Source: Actinomyces gerencseriae DSM 6844
GTDB taxonomy: Bacteria; Actinomycetota; Actinomycetes; Actinomycetales; Actinomycetaceae
Assembly (NCBI RefSeq): GCF_000429265.1
Contig: NZ_AUBN01000017.1
Span: forward strand, 1-64,000
Direction: 5' to 3'
Length of the DNA stretch: 64,000 nucleotides
Below are positions 1 to 7,783 of this stretch, in pieces. Below the pieces are notes generated by a model. It worked only from the letters and a program-made list of their open reading frames with translations. It was not told the origin of the DNA and did no database searches. The position numbers and the translations under genes were made by a program. Numbering within the stretch: the first letter of the stretch is position 1; every line of letters begins with the position of its first letter.

Positions 1-626
1 CAGAACTCGCGGCGGGCCTCCGGGTCGAATCCGGTGGTGGGCTCATCGAGGAACAGCAGCTCCGGACGACCGACGATGGCCAGGGCCACATCGAGCCGAC
101 GACGCCGACCACCCGACAGACGCGAGGCCCGAGTACCGGCATCATCGGCCAACCCCACCCGCTCAACCGTACCGGCGACATCAGCCGGATCACCGTAGAA
201 CCGAGCCACATGACCCACCGCCTCAGTCACCGTCAAATCCCCCATATCGGTCGAGGCCTGAGACACGACACCAATACGAGCCCTCCAAGAACGCGAAGAA
301 CGCTGAGGATCCTCCCCCAGAACAGACACAGCACCACCATCACGACGACGCAACCCCTGCAGAATCTCCACAGTCGTCGTCTTACCAGCACCATTGGGCC
401 CCAACAACGCCAGGACGGAGCCGGCGGGGACCGTGAGGTCGAGACCGCGCAGGACCTCCTTGTCCCCGTAGGACTTGGTGAGTCGGTTGATACTGATCGC
501 GGTGCGCGCCATCCGCGCCCTCGCCGCCGAGGTGGTCGCCGCTGCGGGCGCCGTGGCCTCGGTGCCCGTGGCGGTCGATGCAGTGGTCGTGGTCGTCGCG
601 GTCGTCGCCGCTGTCGTTGTTGTCAT
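1..626 (-). CDS. ABC transporter ATP-binding protein (3' end outside window)
   Basis: The minus strand encodes an ABC-type ATPase cut off by the window edge. Visible in order are a Walker A motif (GPNGAGKTT), a signature motif (RLSGGRRRRLDVALAI) and a Walker B motif (LLFLDEPTTGFD), typical of the DrrA/CcmA-type ATPases that pair with an ABC-2 permease for drug or lipid export. The frame can start at ATG 626, which adds an Ala/Thr-rich 38-residue leader, or at ATG 512, which begins directly with the conserved core. The 512 start looks more family-like. The permease would lie beyond coordinate 1. Codon use between about 118 and 415 is visibly poorer in GC than on either side, which suggests a recombined patch. 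Substrate unknown. Confidence 0.85.
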   Translation of the reverse strand, partial: MTTTTAATTATTTTTASTATGTEATAPAAATTSAARARMARTAISINRLTKSYGDKEVLRGLDLTVPAGSVLALLGPNGAGKTTTVEILQGLRRRDGGAVSVLGEDPQRSSRSWRARIGVVSQASTDMGDLTVTEAVGHVARFYGDPADVAGTVERVGLADDAGTRASRLSGGRRRRLDVALAIVGRPELLFLDEPTTGFDPEARREF

Positions 627-743
627 GGCCTTAAGTCTTCGCCGCCGCTCCCCGCCCCGGAAGCGACCGCCCGGACCACACGGGTGTCCACCGGCCGGTG
701 GACACCCATCGTCCATCGGCCCCGCTCCTCTCCCCTCCTCCGC

Positions 744-778
744 CGAGATCGGTTCAGTTCCGGCTCGAGATCGGTCCG
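744..778. repeat. 22-bp iterated repeat, copy A
   Basis: One and a half units of a 22-bp motif beginning CGAGATCGGTTCAGTTCCG and repeating from CGAGATCGGTCCG. The same unit recurs at 55305, 56581, 61712 and 62741, always between genes. It lies in the 627-1173 gene-free stretch, which otherwise holds only the GC-rich tandem repeats below. Function unknown. Confidence 0.8.
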
Positions 779-959
779 CCGCCTCTTCCGGACCATCCGC
801 ATGATGTCGGGCCGCCCCGGCGCATCACCGGGGCGGCCCGACGGCACGCACGCGACCCGAGCCGGCCGGGGGAGACGGGCCCGCGAACCTGCTCGCGGAT
901 GTCGTCGCACCCGCTCCGTCCGTCGGGACCCGCCATCAATCGGGCCGGCCAGGCCGCCC

Positions 960-1130
960 GGGCCGACCAGACCGGGCCGCCCGGGCCGACCAGACCGGGC
1001 CGCCCGGGCCGACCGGGCCGGGCCGCCCGGACTAACAGGCCGGGCCGACCGGGCCGGGCCGAACCAGACCAGGCCGACCGGACTAACAGACCGGACCGAC
1101 CGAACAGAGCCGAACCAGACCAGGCCGAGC
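960..1130. repeat. GC-rich tandem repeats (3 x 23 bp, then 2 x 51 bp)
   Basis: Positions 960-1028 hold three near-identical 23-bp units of the GGGCCGACCAGACCGGG type. Positions 1029-1079 and 1080-1130 are two imperfect 51-bp units, each beginning GGACTAACAG. The array decays on both sides (about 941-1164). It sits downstream of the quinone oxidoreductase gene (stop at 1174) and upstream of the ABC ATPase. No gene is convincing in 627-1173. Confidence 0.8.
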
Positions 1131-1173
1131 AGGGCCGGCCCATCCGGGCCGAGCCGATCAGGCCATCACGACG

Positions 1174-2133
1174 TCACGACGCCGCACTCGGCGCCGTCCC
1201 ATCGACTTTCAGAACGATCTTGCCGACCCCGTGCCTCGAGGCGAGATCGTCGTAAGCGGCACGCACCTCCGTCAAGGGGTAGCAGGCCCGGATGGGTACC
1301 CGGAGCTCCCCGGCGGCGACGAGGTCCGCCAGCTCCGCCACGACCCGACCGGGGTCCTCGACCCCGGCCATGGCGACCATCTGAACCCCGAAGCGCTGCA
1401 CCGCCTCGAAGTCGATGATCGTCTTGATCCGCTCCGGCGGCACGCCGCGGTCGATGGCGGTCTTCACGTAGCCGCCCCCGAAGCAGTCGGCGAGGCCGGA
1501 GATGCCCCCGGGAGCGGCGTCGCGCATCCGCTGGAGCATCCCGTCGCCGTACGGCACCGGGATGGCACCGATCTCCTCCAGTGCCGGCGCGCTCGCGTCG
1601 CTCGCGATGCCGATGACCCGGGCGCCCGCTCGGCGCACGAGCTGCGACACCAGGAAGCCGACGCCGCCAGCAGCGGCGGACACGGCGATCGTCTCCCCCG
1701 CACGGGGCTGCAGGGCGTCGGTCAGCGCCCACGCCGTGGTTCCGGCCACGTACAGGCACGCTCCGACCGCCGGGTCGACGCCATCCGGCAGGGGCACCAC
1801 ACGCCCCTGGTCGATGGTGACGAACTCGGCCTGAGCACTGCGCTCATCACTCATCCCGATGACGCTCTGCCCCACGGCGACTCCGGTCACGCCGTCGCCC
1901 GTCTCCACGACGACCCCGCTGAAGTCGCTTCCCTGACCCTCGTTCGGGAAGTTCGCGGGGAAGTACTCCTTCATGACGCCCTCGCGGATCACGGCCTCCC
2001 CGGGGTTGATCCCGGCGTACGCGACCTTGACGCGCACCTGCCCCCGTTCCGGCGCACGGTCCGGAACGTCCCGAACCTCAAGGACCGACGTCCCTCCGTA
2101 CTCGTCGAAACGAACGGCCTTCATCGTGTTCAT
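1174..2133 (-). CDS. Zinc-independent NADPH:quinone oxidoreductase (MDR family)
   Basis: A 319-residue medium-chain dehydrogenase/reductase of the quinone oxidoreductase branch. The N-terminal GroES-like domain begins MKAVRFDEYGG. A Rossmann domain with the motif SAAAGGVGFLVSQLVRR follows. The catalytic zinc ligands of alcohol dehydrogenases are absent. It would reduce quinones or other activated double bonds with NADPH in the cytoplasm. ATG 2133 is preferred because AGGAG lies five bases upstream. A GTG at 2139 is an alternative. The gene is on the same strand as the large operon above it but separated from it by 237 bp with tandem repeats, so membership in the pathway is doubtful. Confidence 0.85.
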   Translation of the reverse strand: MNTMKAVRFDEYGGTSVLEVRDVPDRAPERGQVRVKVAYAGINPGEAVIREGVMKEYFPANFPNEGQGSDFSGVVVETGDGVTGVAVGQSVIGMSDERSAQAEFVTIDQGRVVPLPDGVDPAVGACLYVAGTTAWALTDALQPRAGETIAVSAAAGGVGFLVSQLVRRAGARVIGIASDASAPALEEIGAIPVPYGDGMLQRMRDAAPGGISGLADCFGGGYVKTAIDRGVPPERIKTIIDFEAVQRFGVQMVAMAGVEDPGRVVAELADLVAAGELRVPIRACYPLTEVRAAYDDLASRHGVGKIVLKVDGTAPSAAS

Positions 2134-2211
2134 GTGCACTCCTCTCAGTTCCCTCCGCCCGCGTCGCCGGACGGAGGCACGGACCTCGCCCCGGATCGGG
2201 TACGAGTCTCG

Positions 2212-2300
2212 GCACGACCGGAGGACCGCGCCGCAACAGCACGGCCGAAGGACCGCGCCGCAACAGCACGGCCGGAGGACCGCGCCACGACCGCACGACC
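2212..2300. repeat. 27-bp tandem repeat, three units
   Basis: Three 27-bp units starting at 2212, 2239 and 2266, followed by eight bases of a fourth. The shared core is GGACCGCGCC flanked by GCACGACC or GCACGGCC. It lies between the HXXEE gene and the oxidoreductase. The stretch just after it repeats TGTCTCGTCAC twice. No gene is seen here. Confidence 0.75.
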
Positions 2301-2370
2301 AGCGGGCATGCGGTCAGCTGTTCACGACTGTCTCGTCACTATTCACTGCTGTCTCGTCACGATCGCCCGT

Positions 2371-2907
2371 TCACGACTCCCCAGCCACGACGCCGAGCGG
2401 CCCGCCCTCCGGGAACAGCCGCCTCTCCAGGCGCGGCCTCAGACGGTAGATGAGATCGAAGTTGGCGGAGATCACCAGGGACAGCCCGACCGCCCACGCG
2501 ATCGCCTCCCACGCCCTGCCGCCGGACGCCAGCGCCCAGATCGCGTACCCGTACCACGGGAGGGTGAGCGCCGCCGTCAGGGCGCTCGGCGTCCGCATCC
2601 TCAGGCGGAGCGCCTCCAGCACGTGCCCCAGCAGGTGGAGCGCGTAGGGGATGAGGAAGCCGGCGATCAGGGGGAGATACCCCGTCACGACACTCACCAG
2701 CGCGATCAGCGAGAACAGGACGAACTCCTCGAAGATCATGGCGGCCAACGTCGGCGTGCTGAATGATCGGAATCCCCAGAACGCCTGCCTGCGCGCACGC
2801 GGGTCGTCCCGGAATCTCGACAGCCACGGTCGGATGAAGATGATCTCCTCGAACTCGTGGACCATGAACAGGACGACGCTCAGCCACACGATCGTGTCGC
2901 GGCTCAT
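2371..2907 (-). CDS. HXXEE-domain small membrane protein
   Basis: About 178 residues, with several hydrophobic stretches predicted to cross the membrane. The family motif is visible near the N terminus as HEFEE (HxxEE). A second acidic pair, IFEEF, follows, and a later histidine sits in YALHLLGH. These spaced His/Glu residues within membrane helices are what define the HXXEE family, whose function is unknown but might include metal binding or an enzymatic role. ATG 2907 is chosen; a GTG at 2910 precedes it directly. It is the last gene of the large biosynthetic run, 46 bp after the acyltransferase gene, so it may be a pathway accessory or a neighbour at the border. Confidence 0.75.
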   Translation of the reverse strand: MSRDTIVWLSVVLFMVHEFEEIIFIRPWLSRFRDDPRARRQAFWGFRSFSTPTLAAMIFEEFVLFSLIALVSVVTGYLPLIAGFLIPYALHLLGHVLEALRLRMRTPSALTAALTLPWYGYAIWALASGGRAWEAIAWAVGLSLVISANFDLIYRLRPRLERRLFPEGGPLGVVAGES

Positions 2908-2953
2908 CACGTCCGCCTCCCCTCGGACCCCACCATCGTGGCGGATGCGCCCA

Positions 2954-3892
2954 TCAGAGATCGCTCATCAGAGCCGCCGTGCTCGCGGCCGAGTCGGTCG
3001 ATCCGATGTCGACCGAGGCACCGAGCTCCCGCCGCGCGAGGGAGGACAGCACACGCCCCGGACCGCACTCGACGTGCGTCCGGACCCCGTCCCGGCGGAG
3101 CTCCTGCAGGGTCTCGCGCCAACGGACTCGCCCCGTCATCTGCTGCACGAGCAGGCCCCCGATGGCCTCCGCCCCGCCGACGGGTCGGGCGGTCACGTTG
3201 GCGATGACCGGGATGACCGGGTCCCTGAACCCGGTCCGCCCGATGACCTCGGCAAGCCCCTCGCCCGCCCGCGACATGAGCGAGCTGTGGAACGGCCCGC
3301 CGACGGCGAGATCGACGCAGCGCGCCCCCTCTCCCCTCACGCGCGCCCTGGCCCGGTCCAGGCCCTCGGCGCTTCCCGACAGCACCACCTGGCCGCCGCC
3401 GTTGTCGTTGGCGACCTCGACCAGCGCCCCCTGCGACTGCAGATCCGCGCACATCCGGTCGACCTCCTCGATGGTCGGACCGATGACGGCGATCATCCCC
3501 GCGTCGGCGGGCACCCCCGTCTCCATCAGACGGCCCCGCTCGGCGACCAGACGCAGGGCGTCGTCGAAGTCGAGGGCCTCGGCGGCCACCAGGGCGCTGT
3601 ACTCGCCGAGGCTGTGCCCGGCGACGAACGAGGGACGCAGGCCCGATCGGTGCAGCAGCCGCCACGTGATCACGCTGACGGTGAAGACCGCGGGCTGCGT
3701 CACCGAGGTCCGGCGCAGGTCGGACGCGCTGCCCTCGGAGCACATGCGCGCCACGTCCCAGCCCAGGATGGCACTGGCGCGGTCCATCCACCGCGCGCAC
3801 AGGTCGGGGGCCCGCTCGACCAGGTGCTCCGCCATGCCCGGCTTCTGGCTCCCCTGCCCGGGGAACACGACGGCGACGGGTTCGTTCAGCAC
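2954..3892 (-). CDS. Discrete malonyl-CoA:ACP transacylase (trans-acting AT)
   Basis: A 312-residue stand-alone acyltransferase of the FabD family, which moves malonyl units from CoA to carrier proteins. Visible motifs are FPGQGSQ at residue 10, the nucleophile in GHSLGEYSA (Ser94) and the catalytic His in PFHSSLM (His202). The GTG start at 3892 has a very good AAGGAGG ribosome site seven bases upstream and overlaps the preceding membrane gene. The cluster's KS-ACP-TE protein and its free ACP have no AT of their own, so this protein is the obvious malonyl donor for both the type II system and the ketide extension on the KS-ACP-TE protein. Whether it prefers malonyl over other extenders cannot be decided safely by eye. 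Confidence 0.92.
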   Translation of the reverse strand: MLNEPVAVVFPGQGSQKPGMAEHLVERAPDLCARWMDRASAILGWDVARMCSEGSASDLRRTSVTQPAVFTVSVITWRLLHRSGLRPSFVAGHSLGEYSALVAAEALDFDDALRLVAERGRLMETGVPADAGMIAVIGPTIEEVDRMCADLQSQGALVEVANDNGGGQVVLSGSAEGLDRARARVRGEGARCVDLAVGGPFHSSLMSRAGEGLAEVIGRTGFRDPVIPVIANVTARPVGGAEAIGGLLVQQMTGRVRWRETLQELRRDGVRTHVECGPGRVLSSLARRELGASVDIGSTDSAASTAALMSDL

Positions 3893-4407
3893 GACGCTGC
3901 CTCCTTGTTCATCGTTCTCGTCGTTGACGTTGTTCTGAGGTATCCGAGGATCCCCACGCCCCACAGCGCGAACAGGAGGTCCCAGATCCCCAGGTGCCCC
4001 CAGAGCGCCGTGAGATCCGCGGGCGACTGCTGCGCCCCGCTCATCGCCCCGATCAGCCCGACGGCGCTCGCCGCCATCGAGACGACGCCGTAGACGGCGA
4101 GGCAGACGCCAGCGACGAGCTCGCCGCCTCGGATGAGCGCCCGGAAGGCGCCGTCGGACGACCGCAGGGCGGCATCGACCAGGGGGACGGCCGTCACGCC
4201 CGCCTTCGCCGCGGCGATGACGCCGAGTAGGAGGGCCCGCCTGGACGGCCCGAGCGCGGAGATCTCCCGGGCGACCTGCCCCACCGTGGACAGCAGCAGT
4301 CCGCTGCCCGCCGCCCAGATCGCCGAGAAAAGTGCGTGCACGGCTCCCGAGAGAGTCGCCAGCATGAGCCATGGGAGCGCTCTCCTCCCACTCCCGGAGC
4401 CGGTCAT
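3886..4407 (-). CDS. Small integral membrane protein, function unknown
   Basis: A 173-residue protein with about four hydrophobic segments (starting near PWLMLATLSGAVHALFSAIW and ending near LLFALWGVGILGYL). The general look resembles DUF3995-type four-helix membrane proteins, but I cannot confirm that family. ATG 4407 overlaps the stop of the upstream FolD-like gene as ATGA, and its own 3' end overlaps the acyltransferase start, so it is translated within the operon. A role in export, self-protection or anchoring of the pathway is possible but is inference from position only. Confidence 0.65.
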   Translation of the reverse strand: MTGSGSGRRALPWLMLATLSGAVHALFSAIWAAGSGLLLSTVGQVAREISALGPSRRALLLGVIAAAKAGVTAVPLVDAALRSSDGAFRALIRGGELVAGVCLAVYGVVSMAASAVGLIGAMSGAQQSPADLTALWGHLGIWDLLFALWGVGILGYLRTTSTTRTMNKEAASC

Positions 4408-5339
4408 CCCCGATCCCGCCCCGATGCCACCGCGGCGAGCACCGCGTTGCGGGCGAGGCCGGCCAGCAGCAGAGGACCGCAGCCCCTGGGGGCGGGGCAG
4501 TACAACGAGGCCACGTTCTCCGCGGCCTCGGGGCGAACGGCGCCCTGGTAGACCGGCCGCCTGGTGCCGTCCTTCTCCTCGTGGACGGCGACCAGCGATG
4601 CGCTGAAGTCGACGACGACGGCTCCGGGCTTCACGCACCCCGAGGTGATCACCCCGGGGTTCTGCTCCGCGGCCACGAGCAGGACGTCGGCGGCGCGGCA
4701 GGCCTGAGGCAGAACCTCGCTGTCACTGGGGATGAAGCGGATATCCGCGTCCCGCGGCCACACCTGACCGGGCCCCACGTGGGCCAGCACCTTCGTGATC
4801 AGGTTGCGCCTCATGGCCGGGCGGTCGACGACGATGACCCACTGGGCGTCGGGCTCGACGGGGGCCGGGGCGGCGGCGATCACGGTCCTGATCACGTCGA
4901 TGATGATGAGCGGGAGCCGGGGCTCGTCCGGGCTCCCCGGGAGGTAGGCGGAGATGTTGTCCCAGCGCATCCCCTCGATCTCCTTGGCGGGCTCGATCGT
5001 ATTGATCGCGACCGCCATGTCGATCGTGTCGGGCGCGGGAAGCAGGATCGTGACGCCGTGGAACGACTCGTCCTCGCACGCCCGGACGATCTCGCCGGTC
5101 AGCACGTCCTGCTCAGTGCTCGCGGGGAGCATCGTCGTGTCCGCCTCGATGCCGCAGTCGGCGAAGAACTTCCGATGCAGCGCCAGCACGGAGGACGCCT
5201 GCACCTCCTGCAGCATCGTCGCCTGCTCGAACGCGATCAGCCGGACCCGAGGCGGCCGCGCGAGCCCCTCCCGCAGGACGCGCACCTCCTCCAGGGTTCT
5301 GAGGCGTTCCGCTGCCGGGTTGAAGATCAAGGTTTCCAT
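4404..5339 (-). CDS. Divergent FolD (methylenetetrahydrofolate dehydrogenase/cyclohydrolase) paralogue
   Basis: A 311-residue protein with the overall FolD layout. An N-terminal catalytic domain contains the LLPAP stretch (canonical QLPLP). It is followed by a Rossmann-like domain and a C-terminal CPAPRGCGPLL resembling the PCTPxG motif. The catalytic pair of E. coli FolD, Tyr50 and Lys54, aligns to Val51 and His55 here, while the following Arg-Lys is kept. The NADP-binding and DVGxxR-type signatures are also degraded. A normal dehydrogenase/cyclohydrolase activity is therefore doubtful. It may bind a folate-like or other ligand, or do new chemistry in the pathway. ATG 5339 is five bases after the KS-ACP-TE stop and is the start that gives the family N terminus. 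Confidence 0.7.
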   Translation of the reverse strand: METLIFNPAAERLRTLEEVRVLREGLARPPRVRLIAFEQATMLQEVQASSVLALHRKFFADCGIEADTTMLPASTEQDVLTGEIVRACEDESFHGVTILLPAPDTIDMAVAINTIEPAKEIEGMRWDNISAYLPGSPDEPRLPLIIIDVIRTVIAAAPAPVEPDAQWVIVVDRPAMRRNLITKVLAHVGPGQVWPRDADIRFIPSDSEVLPQACRAADVLLVAAEQNPGVITSGCVKPGAVVVDFSASLVAVHEEKDGTRRPVYQGAVRPEAAENVASLYCPAPRGCGPLLLAGLARNAVLAAVASGRDRG

Positions 5340-5344
5340 GGTTC

Positions 5345-7783
5345 TCAAAGACTCCCGTTGTCGTGTTCGTCGTATGCGGACAGGATCTCGGCGAGGATGA
5401 CGCCGACGCGGTCGATCGATGCCCGGTCGGAGAGCATCGAGTAGTGGTCGCAGGGGACGGTCGAGACCGTCACGCCCCCGGCGCACCACCGCTCCCAGCG
5501 CACGGCCGGCTCCGGGGAGATCCCCAGGGACTCGAGCACCGGTGAGACGGCCTCCGCGGCGATCACCGAGACCGGCGTCGCGATGGTCGCGGACGGCCGG
5601 TACCCGTAGAGGCACGACGTCGTCACCCGCCAGATGTCCGTCATCGCGGACTCGGCGTCGACGGCCGTCGGCTCCTGTCCGTCCATGACCGCCCGGCCGG
5701 CCCTCAGAAGGGTCTCCTCCGGGGGAGGGGAGTCCGGGTAGGACTCCGGCGTCATGGCATCGAGCATGATCACCTTCAGCGTCCTCCTCGCCAGGGGCTC
5801 CGAGACCGCCACCATCTCGTGGGCCAGATTTCCCCCCAGCGAGAATCCGCCGAGGACGATGTCGCCCGATGCCCGCCCGAAGCGCTCCATGACCAGCCGC
5901 GAGTAGTGCACGGCCAGGTCGTTGACGGACGGCGGCCCGGAGACCCCCGGCGCGATGAACGGCACGGCCGCCACGGTCCAGTCTCCCGGGACGCTGCCGA
6001 GCAGGACGCGGTAGCGCGAGACCGTCCCGCCGGCCGGGTGGACCAGGACGAGGACGGGGCTGCCCGCGCGCCCCGCCCGCAGTTCCACGAGTCGCGAGGA
6101 GTCGTCGCCCGGGACGTCCAGGGCCCCCAGCAGCCCGGCCGGCGTCGGCGCCGCCTCGAAATCGTTGATCGTGAAGGAGGAGGCGCCCCAGCGCCTGCGG
6201 ACCTGCTCCACGAGCTCAACAGCGCCCAGCGAGTCCCCGCCGGCGTCGAAGAAGTCGGTGTCCGCCGACACCGGCGGGTCCACGAACTCCGCGAACAGCG
6301 AGATCACGTCCTCCGACGACGGCCGGCCCCGCCGCGGGGGAGTCGGGTGCTGCGAAGGGGTCGGGCCCGAGGGCCCCGCGCCGGGCCGGTTCTCGGACCC
6401 GCCCCATATGAGAACGGGCATCTCACGACGGTCCGGCCCGGGCACCGGCGCGCGGTCCCGCGTCCTGCCGGTCCACGGCCCGACGACGGCGTGGACATTG
6501 GTCCCGCCGATGCCGAACGCGCTGACCCCGGCGTACGGCCGGTCCTCGGGCCACGGGGCCCGCTCCGCGCCGATGACCAGCGAGGTGCGCTCGATCCCGA
6601 GCTCGGGATTCGGCCGTTCGAAGCGAATCTGCGGGGGGATCTCCCCGCGCTGCCGCATCAGGGCGACCTTGATCAACGACGCGATGCCCGCCGCCACGTC
6701 GAGGTGGCCGACGTTGGCCTTGAGCGACCCCAGTCTCACGGGCGCGCCGGAGGCGCTGGGGGCCAGCACCTGGCTCAGGCCGCGGACCTCGATGGGATCG
6801 CCCAGAGGGGTTCCCGTGCCGTGCGCCTCGACGTAGCCGACTCGTCCGTCCAGGGTCCCGGCGCGCTCGTGCGCGGCGCGGATGACCTCGGCCTGCCCGG
6901 AGGGGCTGGGAGCCGTGTACCCGGCACGACGGCTCCCGTCATTGTTCGCCGCCACCGACTCGATGGCGGCGTAGGCGGGGACGCCGCGCTCGCGGGCATC
7001 GTCTCCGAGCATGAGCACGACCGCACCCGCCCCGTCCCCTCTGACCGTCCCGTCGGCCGCCGCGTCGAACGGCCGGCAGCATCCGGTCGGGGACAGGATT
7101 CCCCCCTCCTGGTACAGGTATCCCCTCGCGCGCGGGTAGGCGATGCTCACCCCGCCCACCACGGCCACCGTGCACTCGCCGCCGAGCAGGGACATCGTCG
7201 CGGTGTGCATCGCCAGGAGCGAGCTCGAGCAGGCGCTCTGGACGACGGCCGCCGGGCCCGTGAACCCCATCAGGTAGGCGATCCGGGAGGCCACGAAGTC
7301 CTTGTCATTGCCGAGGAGGAGGCTGTACTCCGGCGGGCGCTCCCCCTCGGGCAGGGCCAGCAGGTGATGAGCCATGTAGGAGCTGAGCGCCGCACTGGCG
7401 AACACCCCGACGGTCTCGTCGGCCAGGGACTCGCCGACGTCCTCGACGGCCGTTCTCACCACGTCGAGGAGCACCCGGTGCTGGGGATCCATCACCGCCG
7501 CCTCCCTGCGGGTCAAGCCGTAGGCGCTCGCGTCGAAGGACAGCGAGTCCTCCATCGAGCACGAGACCGGGACGAAGCCGGGCCGCTCGGCCTGCGGAGC
7601 CCGCCCGGGCCGCACGGGCTGCCCGGGCTCCGCTCCCGCCGATGCGCCCGCCGAGCGCGGCGGGCCGCCGTCGTCCCGGTGCAGGAGGCAGCGGCCGTCG
7701 AGGAGCGACTCGTAGAAGGCCGCGGCGTCGGCCGCCGGGCCGAACCGGCCCGCCAGTCCCACAATGGCGATGTCATCACTCAT
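5345..7783 (-). CDS. KS-ACP-TE polyketide synthase, AT-less
   Basis: An 812-residue modular protein. A ketosynthase occupies about residues 1-435, with nucleophile Cys185 in SACSSSLLA and catalytic His321 (EAHGTGTPLGDP) and His360 (NVGHLDVAAG). A carrier domain carries the phosphopantetheine serine in FFDAGGDSLGAVEL (Ser518). A C-terminal thioesterase has the nucleophile elbow GGFSLGG (Ser648) and a late His in CDHYSML. No AT, KR or DH domain is present, so malonyl must come from the discrete AT at 2954-3892. It directly follows the C-A-PCP synthetase with an 8-bp overlap. The KS-T-TE layout after a C-A-T protein is the one known from reutericyclin-type tetramic acid synthetases. The TE may hydrolyse or cyclise the product. 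Confidence 0.92.
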   Translation of the reverse strand: MSDDIAIVGLAGRFGPAADAAAFYESLLDGRCLLHRDDGGPPRSAGASAGAEPGQPVRPGRAPQAERPGFVPVSCSMEDSLSFDASAYGLTRREAAVMDPQHRVLLDVVRTAVEDVGESLADETVGVFASAALSSYMAHHLLALPEGERPPEYSLLLGNDKDFVASRIAYLMGFTGPAAVVQSACSSSLLAMHTATMSLLGGECTVAVVGGVSIAYPRARGYLYQEGGILSPTGCCRPFDAAADGTVRGDGAGAVVLMLGDDARERGVPAYAAIESVAANNDGSRRAGYTAPSPSGQAEVIRAAHERAGTLDGRVGYVEAHGTGTPLGDPIEVRGLSQVLAPSASGAPVRLGSLKANVGHLDVAAGIASLIKVALMRQRGEIPPQIRFERPNPELGIERTSLVIGAERAPWPEDRPYAGVSAFGIGGTNVHAVVGPWTGRTRDRAPVPGPDRREMPVLIWGGSENRPGAGPSGPTPSQHPTPPRRGRPSSEDVISLFAEFVDPPVSADTDFFDAGGDSLGAVELVEQVRRRWGASSFTINDFEAAPTPAGLLGALDVPGDDSSRLVELRAGRAGSPVLVLVHPAGGTVSRYRVLLGSVPGDWTVAAVPFIAPGVSGPPSVNDLAVHYSRLVMERFGRASGDIVLGGFSLGGNLAHEMVAVSEPLARRTLKVIMLDAMTPESYPDSPPPEETLLRAGRAVMDGQEPTAVDAESAMTDIWRVTTSCLYGYRPSATIATPVSVIAAEAVSPVLESLGISPEPAVRWERWCAGGVTVSTVPCDHYSMLSDRASIDRVGVILAEILSAYDEHDNGSL

